From Sphingobium jiangsuense (GTDB lineage: Bacteria > Pseudomonadota > Alphaproteobacteria > Sphingomonadales > Sphingomonadaceae), in contig NZ_JACIDT010000003.1 of NCBI RefSeq assembly GCF_014196495.1, positions 186,001 through 250,000 on the forward strand: a stretch of DNA of 64,000 nt, read 5' to 3'. The position numbers and the translations under genes are program-made. Each line of letters begins with the position of its first letter. Positions within the stretch are counted from its first letter, which is position 1. Shown piece by piece: positions 27,214 to 36,680 of this stretch. Under the pieces are notes generated by a model. It was not told the origin of the DNA. It ran no database searches and was given only the letters and a program-made list of their open reading frames with translations.

Positions 27214-27617
27214 TGCGCCGGGAAGCGGCGATCGTCGCGGCGGCGCGGAGCCTTGTCGGCGCGCCCTTCCGCCTGCACGGGCGCGATGCGGCGACCGGGC
27301 TCGATTGCGTCGGCCTCGTCGCGGCGGCGCTGGCGGGTGCGGGGCATCGCTGCGCGGCGCCAAACGGCTACCGGCTGAGGGGCGGCGCGCTCGCGCTGCA
27401 TGAGGCGCGGCTGCGCGCCGCCGGGCTGGCGCCCGCAACCGGCGAACGGCCGGGCGACGTGGTGCTGGTGGAGGCGGGCGTCGCCCAGTTCCACCTAATG
27501 ATCGCGACCGGCGGCGGCCACATCCATGCGCATGCGGGGCTAGGGCGGGTGGTGGACATGCCCGGCCCCTCCCCATGGCCGGTGCGCAGCCGCTGGCGCT
27601 GCCCGGATATCGGCTGA
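27213..27617 (+). CDS. GTA NlpC/P60 cell-wall peptidase (gp14)
   Basis: A peptidase of 134 residues of the NlpC/P60 family. The catalytic Cys is in TGLDCVGLV (about residue 30), the His in AQFHLMIATGG (about 90) and a further His in GHIHAHAGLG. GERPGDVVLVEAG is the usual strand before it. It would open peptidoglycan for DNA entry. The start codon shares one base with the gp13 stop (TGATG). Confidence 0.9.
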   Translation: MRREAAIVAAARSLVGAPFRLHGRDAATGLDCVGLVAAALAGAGHRCAAPNGYRLRGGALALHEARLRAAGLAPATGERPGDVVLVEAGVAQFHLMIATGGGHIHAHAGLGRVVDMPGPSPWPVRSRWRCPDIG

Positions 27618-27646
27618 CCCTTCCTCTTTCGGAACAGGAGAGTTTT

Positions 27647-29854
27647 ATGGCGACGATGGTGCTGACCGTCGTGGGAACGGCGCTGGGCGGGCCGATCGGC
27701 GCGGCCATCGGCGCGACGCTGGGGCAGGTGATCGACAGCCAGATACTGTTCGCGCCCAAGGCGCGGCAGGGGCCGCGTCTGGCCGATCTGCGGCTTCAGA
27801 CCTCCCGCTATGGCGACCAGATACCGCGCCTCTACGGCACGATGCGGGTGGCGGGATCGGTGATATGGGCGACCGATCTGGTCGAGCGGCGCCAGCGGCA
27901 GAGCGCGGGCAAGGGCCAGCCCAAGGTGACGACCTACAGCTACAGCGCCAGCTTCGCGGTCGCCTTTTCCTCGCGCGCGGTGCTGGCGGTGCGGCGCATC
28001 TGGGCGGACGGCAACCTGCTGCGCGGCGCGGCGGGCGATTTCAAGACGGCGCTCGGCGCGTTCCGCCTGCACCGGGGCGGCGAGGACCAGCCGCTCGATC
28101 CGCTGATCGCGGCGCACAAGGGCATGGCGAGCACGCCCGCCCATCGCGGCCTGGCCTATGCGGTGTTCGAGGATCTGCAACTGGCGGATTACGGCAACCG
28201 CATCCCGTCGCTGACCTTCGAGGTGGTGGCCGATGAGGGCGCGGTGTCCATTGCCGCGATCGGCCATGACCTGAGTGGCGGGGCGATCCTGGCGCAAGAG
28301 GATGAGGCGCTGCCCATGGTGTCGGGCTATGCGGCGGGCGGCGGGAGCATCGCCGATGCGCTCGCCCCGCTGACCGAGGGCATGGACGCGGCGCTGGTGG
28401 CGGACGCCGCCGGGCTGGCGCTGACGCAGGGGCGGGACGGTGGAGAGGTGCTGGCGGCTGGTCTTGCGGGCGCTGTCTTCAACGGCAAGGCCGAGCGCGG
28501 TGTGAAGCAGTCGCGCGGGCGCGTCGAGGATGTGCCGGTCCGGCTGGTTGTCCATCATTACGACCCGGCGCGCGACTATCAGGCCGGGGCGCAGCGGGCG
28601 GAGCGGCCCGGCGCGGGGCGGCTGGAGAGGAGCGTCGACCTGCCCGCCGCGCTCGACGCCGGGGCGGCGAGGGCTTTGGCCGAGCGCCGGTTGCAGCGGC
28701 TGTGGATCGAACGGTCGGCAATGGAGATGCGCTGCGACTGGCGGGCGCTGCGCTTCGCGCCGGGCGCGGTGCTGTCGGTCGAGGGGCAGCCGGGGCGCTG
28801 GCGGCTGGAGCAGAGCGAGTGGGAGGCGATGGGCGTGCGCCTGCGGTTGAAGCGGGTCGATGGCGGCGCGGTGGCCGATCCTCCGGCGGAGGCGGGCGCG
28901 CCGGTGGTGCAGGTGGACGGGCTGCATGGCCCGACGCATCTGCTGCTCGCCGATCTGCCGCCGCCAACCGACGAGGTGCTGGCCGCGCCGCTGGTGGTCG
29001 CGGCGGCGGCGGGCGAGGAGGCCGGGTGGCGCATGGCGGAGCTGTTCGTCGAGGAGGAGGCGAGCGGCGGCCTCACTCCGCTCGGCACGACCGCCCCACC
29101 CGCGACGATGGGCGTGGTGGCGGTGCCTCCTGTTGGTGCCGTCAGTCCGTGGCTGTTCGACGATCGCTCCGCCGTCGAGGTGGAACTGCTGCGCGCCGAC
29201 ATGATGCTGGCGGGCGCGGAGGACGCCGCGCTGCTGGAGGGCGCCAACCGGGCGCTGCTTGGGCAGGAGGCGATCCAGTTCGGGCGGGCGGACAGGATCG
29301 GTGAAACCCGCTGGCGGCTGACGCATCTGCTGCGTGGGCGGCGCGGGACCGAATGGGCGATCGGGGCGCAGCAGGCGGGCGATCCTTTCCTGCTGCTGGA
29401 CCAGGAAAGCCTGTTCGCCATTCCCGCCGACCAGCTGCGCATCGGCGCGGACCTCGTGATCGATGCGATCGGCGTCGGAGATGGGACGCCGGTGCAGGCA
29501 CGACGGCTGGTGACGGGGCAGGCGATCCTGCCGCTCGCCCCCGTCCATGCGCAGGCGGTGCAAAGCGGCGGCGCATGGCGGATCGACTGGACGAGGCGCA
29601 GCCGCAACGGCTGGCGCTGGAACGACGGCGTCGATGCGCCGCTGGTCGAGGAGCGGGAGCTGTATCGCATCCAGCTGGTGCAGGGCGGCACGCTCATCCG
29701 CGCGGCGGAGAGCGGCGAGGCCCGCTGGATCTATGACGCCGATGCGATCGCGGCCGATCGCGCGCGAGGCTTTTCCGGCGCGGTCATCGCGGAAATCCGT
29801 CAGATCGGGACGCATGGGGTGGGCCGGGCGGCGAGCGTCGGCCTCTCCATCTAG
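27647..29854 (+). CDS. GTA baseplate/host-specificity protein (gp15), short form
   Basis: A protein of 735 residues. The start is a glycine-rich hydrophobic segment (VVGTALGGPIGAAIGATLGQ) followed by RYGDQIPRLYGTMRVAGSVI and TYSYSASFAVAFSSRAVLAV, as in RcGTA gp15 and related tail proteins. A phage-tail-type central region (IPSLTFEVVADEG onward) and beta-rich C-terminus (RIDWTRRSRNGWRWNDGVDA) follow. RcGTA gp15 is about 1,300 residues with an internal TIM-barrel domain; I see no such domain here. The GGAACAGGAGAG box suits the ATG at 27647. Confidence 0.87.
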   Translation: MATMVLTVVGTALGGPIGAAIGATLGQVIDSQILFAPKARQGPRLADLRLQTSRYGDQIPRLYGTMRVAGSVIWATDLVERRQRQSAGKGQPKVTTYSYSASFAVAFSSRAVLAVRRIWADGNLLRGAAGDFKTALGAFRLHRGGEDQPLDPLIAAHKGMASTPAHRGLAYAVFEDLQLADYGNRIPSLTFEVVADEGAVSIAAIGHDLSGGAILAQEDEALPMVSGYAAGGGSIADALAPLTEGMDAALVADAAGLALTQGRDGGEVLAAGLAGAVFNGKAERGVKQSRGRVEDVPVRLVVHHYDPARDYQAGAQRAERPGAGRLERSVDLPAALDAGAARALAERRLQRLWIERSAMEMRCDWRALRFAPGAVLSVEGQPGRWRLEQSEWEAMGVRLRLKRVDGGAVADPPAEAGAPVVQVDGLHGPTHLLLADLPPPTDEVLAAPLVVAAAAGEEAGWRMAELFVEEEASGGLTPLGTTAPPATMGVVAVPPVGAVSPWLFDDRSAVEVELLRADMMLAGAEDAALLEGANRALLGQEAIQFGRADRIGETRWRLTHLLRGRRGTEWAIGAQQAGDPFLLLDQESLFAIPADQLRIGADLVIDAIGVGDGTPVQARRLVTGQAILPLAPVHAQAVQSGGAWRIDWTRRSRNGWRWNDGVDAPLVEERELYRIQLVQGGTLIRAAESGEARWIYDADAIAADRARGFSGAVIAEIRQIGTHGVGRAASVGLSI

Positions 29855-29892
29855 CACCGGTCGGGATGAAATACAGGAAGGAGAATTGAGCC

Positions 29893-30399
29893 ATGGCGGA
29901 TGAATCGAGCGACCGTTTTGCCCTGCCCCTGCTGGCGGCAGGGCAGGCGCAGAAGGAAATCACGCATAATGAGGCGCTGGCGAGGATCGACATGCTGCTC
30001 CATGCGCGGGCCGAGAGCCTGTCGCAAACCGCGCCGCCGGGGGCAGCCGCGCCGGGGCAATGCTGGATCGTCGCCTCCGGCGCGACCGGGGAGTGGGCGG
30101 GGCGGGACCATTGCCTCGCGATGCTGACGGCGGGCGGCTGGCGCTTCGTCGCGCCGCGCGCGGGCCTTCGGGTCGAGGTGGCGGACGAGGGCGCGGTCTA
30201 TCGTCATGACGGCTCATCCTGGCTACCCGACGCGGCGCGGCAGGACGGCTATTATGTGAATGGCCAGCGGATCGTGGGGCCGCGCGGAGACGCCATCGGC
30301 GATCCAGCGGGCGGAAGCGTGGTTGATGTCGAGGTCCGCGCCGCCATGGCACAGTTGCTGGCGGCCCTGCGCAGTCACGGGCTGATCGCGGAGGCGTGA
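29893..30399 (+). CDS. DUF2793 protein, probable tail-fibre component
   Basis: A protein of 168 residues opening with the DUF2793 signature (RFALPLLAAGQAQKEITHNE). QCWIVASGATGEWAGRDHCL and GGWRFVAPRAGLRVEVADEG form the beta-rich core, with a C-terminal helix. DUF2793 proteins commonly close GTA and related prophage tail clusters and are presumed head-spike or fibre components. It is the last gene of the cluster; about 210 bases with OmpA-type leader sequence follow. Confidence 0.85.
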   Translation: MADESSDRFALPLLAAGQAQKEITHNEALARIDMLLHARAESLSQTAPPGAAAPGQCWIVASGATGEWAGRDHCLAMLTAGGWRFVAPRAGLRVEVADEGAVYRHDGSSWLPDAARQDGYYVNGQRIVGPRGDAIGDPAGGSVVDVEVRAAMAQLLAALRSHGLIAEA

Positions 30400-30611
30400 T
30401 TCCGATCATTAGTCACGCGCGGCGAACCCGAACAAGTTCACATCGGTTGCAATTTATTTACAATTATACGGAGGCGGCGTCGACTCGCTCTTTAAGGAAA
30501 AGCGCGGCGGCAGGGATAGTCCTGAAACGGCAAAAACTCAGCTTGCCATGCAACTTTTGTGGGAGTAGTGAGTTGTCGCAGTCTTAGTGACCATTTTGAA
30601 AGGGGAAAGAT

Positions 30612-31691
30612 ATGCGGAAGCTTGCTCTTGCAGCAGCTCTTGCGACGACCGCAATGGCGTCGCCTGCGCTCGCCCGCGACAACGCCTGGTATATCGGCGT
30701 TGACGGCGGTGCGATGATCGTGGAAGACCTCGACATGAAGACGGCCGGCGGCCTGTCTGACGGCACGGTTGATTATAACACCGGCTTCGATGTCGACGGC
30801 GTCATCGGTTACGACTTCGGCGGTTTCCGTCTGGAAACCGAGGTCGGCTTCCGTCGCGCCTGGACCGATGCGGCCAAATATGTGGTTGATCCCAACGAAA
30901 GCACCCGCGGCAATGTCCGCTCGCTGAGCTTCATGCTCAACGGCCTGCTCGACTTCGGTCCCGATGATGGCCTCCAGGGCTTCGTCGGCGGCGGTGTCGG
31001 CGTTGCGCGCACCCACCTCTATACCCTGACCACCGACGATTCCGACACCGGTTTCGCGTGGCAGGTGCTGGCGGGTATCCGCTTCCCGCTGAGCGATAAT
31101 CTCGATGCGTCGCTGAAGTATCGCTTCTACAACCATCAGAACATGGATCTGGTGACGAGCACCCGTCCGACCCTCGCTTATGCTCCGGCCGGAACCGCTG
31201 TCGATGCCGATCTGCGCACGCACAGCCTGCTGGTCGGCCTGACCTACAACTTCGGCTCGGCTCCGGAAGCGGCTCCTCCGCCGCCGCCCCCGCCGCCCCC
31301 GCCGCCCCCGCCGCCTCCGCCGCCCCCGCCGGTCGTGGAGTGCACGCCTGGGCCGTACATCGTGTTCTTTGACTTCGACTCGTCGGTCATCACGCCCGAC
31401 GCGGCGACGATCCTCGACAATGCCGTGTCGGCTTATGCCAACTGCGGCAGCGCGCAGGTCATGCTCGCCGGTCACGCCGACCGTTCGGGCAGCGCGAAGT
31501 ACAATGTGGGCCTGTCCCAGCGCCGTAACGACTCGGTCAAGGGCTACCTGGTCTCCAAGGGCATCTCGGATGGTGTGATCACCACCGAAGCCTTCGGTGA
31601 ATCCAAGCCCCGCGTCGAAACGGCGGACGGCGTCCGCGAACCGCAGAACCGTCGCGTGGAAATCACCTACGGTCCGGGTTCGGGCAACTGA
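30612..31691 (+). CDS. OmpA-family outer-membrane protein
   Basis: A precursor of 359 residues with a signal peptide (MRKLALAAALATTAMASPALA, cut near 21), an N-terminal 8-stranded beta-barrel (about 25-215), a linker with 19 consecutive prolines (about 221-239) and a C-terminal OmpA domain (about 240-355) with the peptidoglycan-binding pattern VMLAGHADRSGSAKYNVGLS and LSQRRNDSVKGYL. It anchors the outer membrane to the wall. Codons are less GC-extreme than in neighbours, as in highly expressed genes. A GAAAGGGGAAAG box precedes the ATG, and a terminator follows at 31741. Confidence 0.95.
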   Translation: MRKLALAAALATTAMASPALARDNAWYIGVDGGAMIVEDLDMKTAGGLSDGTVDYNTGFDVDGVIGYDFGGFRLETEVGFRRAWTDAAKYVVDPNESTRGNVRSLSFMLNGLLDFGPDDGLQGFVGGGVGVARTHLYTLTTDDSDTGFAWQVLAGIRFPLSDNLDASLKYRFYNHQNMDLVTSTRPTLAYAPAGTAVDADLRTHSLLVGLTYNFGSAPEAAPPPPPPPPPPPPPPPPPPPVVECTPGPYIVFFDFDSSVITPDAATILDNAVSAYANCGSAQVMLAGHADRSGSAKYNVGLSQRRNDSVKGYLVSKGISDGVITTEAFGESKPRVETADGVREPQNRRVEITYGPGSGN

Positions 31692-31740
31692 TCCGGTTTC
31701 TTCCGCAAGCATTGCGAGCGGAAGAAAAGGAAGAATCGGG

Positions 31741-31770
31741 AAGGGCTGGCCGCAAGGCCGGCCCTTTTCC
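31741..31770 (+). terminator. Terminator after the OmpA-family gene
   Basis: An 11-bp stem AAGGGCTGGCC-GCAA-GGCCGGCCCTT with one G-T pair and a GNRA-type loop, then TTCC. It is followed closely by the sodC leader. Confidence 0.75.
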
Positions 31771-31863
31771 TTATGATCGCTTCGTCCTGTTGGCGGGCGA
31801 TATTTGCATGTGGCTCTCATTTGCTTTAGATTGGCGCCGACTTTCCTGTTCGGAGATGACGCC

Positions 31864-32436
31864 ATGACTTGCCAGCCCCCGATCCATCGCCTGCCGTTTC
31901 TTGTCCCCGCACTGCTGCTCGCCGCCTGCTCCGGCTCGCCCGAGGGCGGCACCAATGTCGCGACGAACAAGGTGGCCGCCGTCAGCCCCTCCGCCGTCGC
32001 CATCGTGAAGGACGCGACCGGCAAGAGCATCGGCGAGGCGCAGTTCACCGAGGAGAATGGGGGCATCGCCGTCGCGGTATCGGCCAGTGGGCTGACGCCT
32101 GGCGTTCATGGCACCCATATCCACATGACCGGCAAATGCGACGGCCCGGATTTCAAGACCGCCGGCGGGCACTGGAACCCCACCTCCCACCAGCATGGTT
32201 TCGAAAATCCGCAAGGCTCCCACAAGGGCGACCTTCCCAATATGGAAGTGGCCGCCGACGGCATCGGCACGGTGCGCTTCTCCATTCCGGGCGCGACGAT
32301 CAAGGACGGCGAGGGCGCGCTGCTCGATGCCGACGGCGCGGCGATCGTCATCCATGCCGGGCCTGACGACATGAAATCCGATCCGGCCGGCAATTCCGGC
32401 GACCGGGTCGCGTGCGGCATCATCCTGGGCGGCTGA
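31864..32436 (+). CDS. sodC: Copper/zinc superoxide dismutase, lipoprotein form
   Basis: A protein of 190 residues with a lipoprotein signal (LPFLVPALLLAACSGS, lipobox Cys about 20). It converts superoxide to peroxide and oxygen in the periplasm. Metal ligands are visible: HGTHIHMTGKC, AGGHWNP, HQHGFENPQGSHKGDLPN and VIHAGPDD; the active-site Arg is in GDRVACGIIL. The ATG at 31864 was chosen over one at 31804 because it gives a proper signal sequence. Confidence 0.93.
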   Translation: MTCQPPIHRLPFLVPALLLAACSGSPEGGTNVATNKVAAVSPSAVAIVKDATGKSIGEAQFTEENGGIAVAVSASGLTPGVHGTHIHMTGKCDGPDFKTAGGHWNPTSHQHGFENPQGSHKGDLPNMEVAADGIGTVRFSIPGATIKDGEGALLDADGAAIVIHAGPDDMKSDPAGNSGDRVACGIILGG

Positions 32437-32593
32437 CGCTTCACCGCCGGGGCGGGGCGACCGCCTTCATTGTTTCAAAATGTTTCTGGCGCGCCCATCC
32501 CGCCCTGAATGTCCGGTTTTGCTTGAAACCGGAACGGCATCTGCCGATATTAGGAAAAGTCGGCAACAGTGCCGATGACAAGGAGTGATTTTA

Positions 32594-33331
32594 ATGGCTA
32601 ACTGGTCTGACCCCCGGACGGATAGCGTCGGTTTCGGTCGAACCGCCCCCGCGGCCCAGCAGGTGGCCTATGATGCCGGCCTGCGGTCCTATATGCTGTC
32701 TGTCTATAATTATATGGCCAGCGGCGTGTTGCTGACCGGCATCGTCGCGATGCTGTTCGCGCAAAGCGGGCTCGCCTATCAGATACTGGCCGGGCCGGGC
32801 TTGCTCAAATATGTGATCATGTTTGCCCCGCTGGCCTTCGTGATGGTGCTGAGCTTCGGCATCAACCGCCTGTCGACGCCTGCCGCGCAGGGGCTGTACT
32901 GGGCCTATGCGGTGGTGATGGGCCTGTCGCTCTCCTCGATCTTCCTCGTCTATACGGGGATGTCGATCGCCCAGACCTTCTTCGCGACGGCCGCTGCTTT
33001 CGCGGGCCTCAGCCTGTTCGGCTACACGACGAAGAAGGATCTGTCGGGCTTCGGCACCTTCCTGATCATGGGCGTGGTCGGCCTGCTGGTGGCGTCGGTC
33101 ATCAACATCTTCCTGCAGTCGAGCGCGATGGATTTCGCGATCAGCGCCATCGGCGTGCTGCTGTTCGCGGGCCTGACCGCCTATGACACGCAGAAGATCA
33201 AGAGCATCTACGCCTATGTCGCCGGAACGGAGATGGTCGGCAAGTCGGTGGTGATGGGCGCGCTGAGCCTCTATCTCGACTTCATCAACATGTTCCTGTT
33301 CCTGCTGCGCTTCATGGGCAACCGCGAATAA
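32594..33331 (+). CDS. Bax inhibitor-1/YccA family membrane protein
   Basis: An inner-membrane protein of 245 residues with seven predicted transmembrane helices and the BI-1 hallmarks: YNYMASGVLLTGIVAM near the start and LLFAGLTAYDTQKIKSIYAY near the end. E. coli relatives (YccA, YbhL) are linked to membrane-protein quality control and ion or metabolite leak. Start: AGGAGTGATTTTAATG. A hairpin follows at 33359. Confidence 0.92.
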   Translation: MANWSDPRTDSVGFGRTAPAAQQVAYDAGLRSYMLSVYNYMASGVLLTGIVAMLFAQSGLAYQILAGPGLLKYVIMFAPLAFVMVLSFGINRLSTPAAQGLYWAYAVVMGLSLSSIFLVYTGMSIAQTFFATAAAFAGLSLFGYTTKKDLSGFGTFLIMGVVGLLVASVINIFLQSSAMDFAISAIGVLLFAGLTAYDTQKIKSIYAYVAGTEMVGKSVVMGALSLYLDFINMFLFLLRFMGNRE

Positions 33332-33358
33332 TCGGGACTGCGAACGAAAGAATGCAAT

Positions 33359-33382
33359 GCCCGGTCAAGCGATTGGCCGGGC
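33359..33382 (+). terminator. Probable terminator after the BI-1 gene
   Basis: A 10-bp stem GCCCGGTCAA-GCGA-TTGGCCGGGC with one G-T pair. The following ATCGTCGTTT is only weakly T-rich. Confidence 0.5.
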
Positions 33383-33478
33383 ATCGTCGTTTCCGGCGCG
33401 GCGGCGTCTGTCCTCCCGCATCGGCAGGAGACGCGTGATGACCTTCTTCCACCCCCGCTATCTCGGAAAAGACCCGTC

Positions 33479-34243
33479 GTGAAGCCTCTCTGGTCGCGGC
33501 GGCCCGAATCGCCGCCCGATACCGCCGGGCTGCGCCTCTATGCGATCGGCGACGTGCATGGCCGGTTCGATCTGCTGACGGAATTGCTGCGCCGGATCGA
33601 GCGCGATGCCTCCGTACGCCCGGCGGCGGAAACCCGGCTGGTGATGCTGGGCGATTATATCGACCGAGGCCCGCAGTCGCGCGAGGTGTGCGAATTGCTT
33701 CATGCGCTGTCGCTGGAAGGACGTGCGATCTGCCTGCGCGGCAATCACGATCAGACCCTGCTCGATGTGCTGGACGGCGATCATGAGGCGCTGCGGTTCT
33801 GGCTGGACTATGGCGGCGATGCGACCCTGCGCAGCTGGGGCGTTCCGGAAGACGCGATAGAGCAGGGCTGTCGGAGCGTGGCCGAGGCCGAGCGGCTGGC
33901 CGCCGCGCTGCGCGACAGGATGGCGCCCGCCATCGTCGACTGGCTGCGCGGCCTGCCGGCTTGCCATGTGCAGGGCAGCTATCTGTTCGTCCATGCGGGC
34001 ATCCGGCCCGGCGTGCCGCTCGACCGGCAGGAGGAGGCCGATCTCCTGTGGATCCGGCAGCCTTTTCTGGCGAGCGAGGCCCGGCATCCCTGGAAGGTCG
34101 TCCACGGCCACAGCGTGACCGACGATGTGGACCACAGGCCGAACCGGATCGGCATCGACACCGGCGCCTATAGAACCGGCGTGCTGACCGCGCTGGGGCT
34201 GGAGCGGGATGGCTGCTGGACGCTCCGCACCGGCGGTGCATAG
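33479..34243 (+). CDS. Serine/threonine-type metallophosphatase
   Basis: A protein of 254 residues of the PPP phosphatase/ApaH-like family. The metal-binding motifs are complete: IGDVHGRFDLL (about 23), LGDYIDRGPQSRE (about 58), LRGNHDQTLL (about 86), FVHAGIRPG (about 176) and VVHGHSVTD (about 208). It could hydrolyse phosphoproteins or diadenosine polyphosphates; the sequence alone does not decide. It sits between the BI-1 gene and rpsT with no sign of an operon. Confidence 0.88.
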   Translation: MKPLWSRRPESPPDTAGLRLYAIGDVHGRFDLLTELLRRIERDASVRPAAETRLVMLGDYIDRGPQSREVCELLHALSLEGRAICLRGNHDQTLLDVLDGDHEALRFWLDYGGDATLRSWGVPEDAIEQGCRSVAEAERLAAALRDRMAPAIVDWLRGLPACHVQGSYLFVHAGIRPGVPLDRQEEADLLWIRQPFLASEARHPWKVVHGHSVTDDVDHRPNRIGIDTGAYRTGVLTALGLERDGCWTLRTGGA

Positions 34244-34384
34244 GATCGGTCCCGCGCGGTCGGCACAGAAAACGCCCTTTTTGTTGACGGCACGCGAGGA
34301 AGGCGGTATGGGCCACGGCTTCACGAGTCAGGTGCGATGCGTGTCTGGCTGGTTCCCTGTTTCAGATGGAATTTTGAGGACGAT

Positions 34385-34648
34385 ATGGCCAATACGCCGC
34401 AGGCAAAAAAGCGTATCCGTCGCAATGCGCGCCGGACTGAAATCAACGGTGCTCGCATCAGCCGCATTCGCACGCTGGTCAAGAAGGTGGAAAGCGCCAT
34501 TGTGGCCGGGGACAAGGCCGCGGCGGCCGCGGCGCTTCAGGTGGTCCAGCCCGAACTGGCGCGCGGCGTCGCGCGCGGCGTGCTACACAAGAACACCGCT
34601 GCGCGGAAATTCAGCCGCCTGACCAAGGCGGTGGGCGCGATCGCCTGA
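34385..34648 (+). CDS. rpsT: 30S ribosomal protein S20
   Basis: A protein of 87 residues, start [20 protein letters not shown], end [19 protein letters not shown]. It binds 16S rRNA in the small subunit. The start at 34385 follows TTTTGAGGACGAT. It is directly followed by a strong terminator, and dnaA lies downstream as is common in alphaproteobacteria. Confidence 0.97.
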   Translation: MANTPQAKKRIRRNARRTEINGARISRIRTLVKKVESAIVAGDKAAAAAALQVVQPELARGVARGVLHKNTAARKFSRLTKAVGAIA

Positions 34649-34671
34649 TTTCCTGCCTTTCGCGAATTTCG

Positions 34672-34702
34672 AAACCCGCCGGAGTGATTCGGCGGGTTTT
34701 TT
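34672..34702 (+). terminator. rpsT terminator
   Basis: A 10-bp stem AAACCCGCCG-GAGTGATT-CGGCGGGTTT with a run of six T that begins in the stem. Confidence 0.88.
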
Positions 34703-35153
34703 GCTGCGCCCGTGGCTGATTCGAGCGTGGGGACGGCCCCCTGCCCGTTAGGGCCTTCCCATAGTGCCCCATGGCGGGATCATGAACAGCGGGAAGGCAT
34801 TTTCTTCGCCCGCCGGGGTGGCGCGATGGAAAGCAAGGAGTTGCGCTGATTCGCGTTATGCATAGGAAGATTTTTACAAATAATAACTTTATCTTTCAGA
34901 CGGTTATAACGACATACGCATTTCTGCGGCTGGTGTCTGTCAAACCATTTATTTCACTTTTTTGAACGGGAGCCCCCTTGATTGAGGCGCTGCCGTTTGC
35001 CTAATCATTCGCATCAAGCGAGCTGATCTCCAGATCGCTGTCAGCGTGAGTGACAACAGGCATGGCGTTTTCCACGGCGTGGGAAGCGGAGGGGGCTCTT
35101 TGCGCCATGCCGTGTCAGGGTCGAAAGTGCCGATAAGGCGGAAAGGGCGCAGA
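34703..35153. other. dnaA upstream region
   Basis: A 450-base leader without a convincing gene. The segment 34860-34965 is clearly AT-rich (for example TTTTTACAAATAATAACTTT) and is the likely promoter zone. One near-match to a DnaA box, TTATGCATA (34856-34864), is present, but there is no cluster of boxes, so an origin is not claimed. Confidence 0.5.
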
Positions 35154-36650
35154 GTGTCGCAGAGGGGTGATTTCGCTGAAAATCTGCAAACGCCTGGGGA
35201 AGAGGCGGCGGATCGGGTCGGCGGGATTGACGGGGGCAAGCTCGACACCGTGTGGCGGGAGCTGCGCGCCGGATTGCGCCGCGATGTCGGCGTCCGCATG
35301 TTCGATCAATGGCTCAAGCCGCTGGCGCTCGGCGAATATTGCGCCTTTACCGGCACGATCGAGCTTTGCGCCGCGACCGAGTTTTCCGCGAATTTCGTTG
35401 CGAATCAATTTGGCGACCGGCTGCGGCTCGCCTGGCGGTCCGCCGCCGTCGGCGTGCGCGAAGTGCGCGTCGTCCGGGGCAGCGGCAAGGCGTTCGAATT
35501 CGGTGCGCCGTCCGCCGGGAAGGCGGCGGGCCAGGCTGCGCTGCCCGCCCCGTTCGATGCTCCGGCCGATCCTTATGCGATGGAAGGCGATGCCGGGCGG
35601 GAGAGCCTGCCCGTCTTCTCGCAGATGCGCGAGGCGCTCAACCTGCGGCACGGCTTTCAGGATTTCGTCGTGGGGGACAGCAACCGGCTGGCGTTCTCGG
35701 CGGCGCGTGCGATGGGGGAAACCACCAAGCCGCTGTTCAACCCGCTTTATATCCACGGCGCGACCGGTCAGGGTAAAACCCACCTGCTCCATGCGATCGC
35801 GGACGCCTATCTGACGCATTTCCCCGACCATGCGATCATCTACATGTCGGCGGAAAAGTTCATGATGGAATTCGTCACCGCGATGCGGGCGAATGACAGC
35901 ATGGCGTTCAAGGCCCGCCTGCGCGCCGCCCGGCTGCTGCTGATCGACGATATCCAGTTCATCGCGGGCAAGGGATCGACGCAGGAGGAATTTCTCCACA
36001 CGATCAACGAGCTGGCGGGCAACGGCGCGCGCATCGTCATCAGCGCGGACCGGGCGCCGCATCATCTCGATGCGATCGACCCGCGCATCCTCTCCCGCCT
36101 CGCGGGCGGGCTGGTGGCGGATATCCAGCCGCCGGACCTCGACCTGCGCCGCGCCATTCTCGACGCCAAATGCGCCGCCGTGCGCGATGCGGCCATCCCG
36201 GAGATGGTGCTGGATTTCCTGGCGCGGTCGATCCGCACCAATGTCCGCGAGCTGGAAGGCGCGTTCAACAAGCTGCTCGCCTATGCGCAGCTGACCGGCC
36301 GGGCGGTCGACATGGAATTCGCGCAGGTGATGCTGGCGGATTCGGTGCGCGCCAATGCGCGCCGCATCACGGTGGACGAGATCCAGAAGGCGTGCGCGGC
36401 CCATTATCATATCGAACCGGCCGAGATGCGGTCGAAGCGGCGCGCGCGCGTCGTCGCCCGCCCGCGCCAGATCGCCATGTATCTCGCCAAGAAGATGACG
36501 CCCCGCTCGCTGCCGGAAATCGGCCGGATCTTCGGCGGGCGCGATCACAGCACGGTGATTCATGCGGTGCGGACGATCGAGCACCTGCGGCAGACCAACC
36601 CGGAGATCGATTCCGACATCCGCGCGCTGCAACGTCAGTTGGAAATGTAA
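35154..36650 (+). CDS. dnaA: Chromosomal replication initiator protein DnaA
   Basis: The replication initiator, 498 residues from the chosen start. Domain I begins at LDTVWRELRAGLRRDVG (about 31), the AAA+ domain has Walker A HGATGQGKTHLLHAIADAY and Walker B LLLIDDIQFIAGK, and domain IV has RPRQIAMYLAKKMTPRSLPE and IFGGRDHSTVIHAVRTI for DnaA-box binding. The frame is open to a GTG at 35046, but that lacks a ribosome binding site; the GTG at 35154 has GGAAAGGG 6 bases away and fits the family length better. Confidence 0.95.
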   Translation: MSQRGDFAENLQTPGEEAADRVGGIDGGKLDTVWRELRAGLRRDVGVRMFDQWLKPLALGEYCAFTGTIELCAATEFSANFVANQFGDRLRLAWRSAAVGVREVRVVRGSGKAFEFGAPSAGKAAGQAALPAPFDAPADPYAMEGDAGRESLPVFSQMREALNLRHGFQDFVVGDSNRLAFSAARAMGETTKPLFNPLYIHGATGQGKTHLLHAIADAYLTHFPDHAIIYMSAEKFMMEFVTAMRANDSMAFKARLRAARLLLIDDIQFIAGKGSTQEEFLHTINELAGNGARIVISADRAPHHLDAIDPRILSRLAGGLVADIQPPDLDLRRAILDAKCAAVRDAAIPEMVLDFLARSIRTNVRELEGAFNKLLAYAQLTGRAVDMEFAQVMLADSVRANARRITVDEIQKACAAHYHIEPAEMRSKRRARVVARPRQIAMYLAKKMTPRSLPEIGRIFGGRDHSTVIHAVRTIEHLRQTNPEIDSDIRALQRQLEM

Positions 36651-36680
36651 GCGGGCCGGACGGCCCACCGGTAAAAGAAG

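Noticed and set aside
14099..30399. Reading the cluster as an active temperate prophage
   Set aside because: No integrase, repressor, replication or lysis genes, no attachment-site repeats at the edges, and the gene order is that of a GTA.
31276..31330. Short tandem repeat that could be taken for a CRISPR or microsatellite element
   Set aside because: It encodes the proline-rich linker (19 Pro) of the OmpA-family protein; there are no spacers.
34703..35153. Possible replication origin in front of dnaA
   Set aside because: Only one imperfect DnaA-box-like sequence was seen and no cluster; in many alphaproteobacteria the origin is not beside dnaA.
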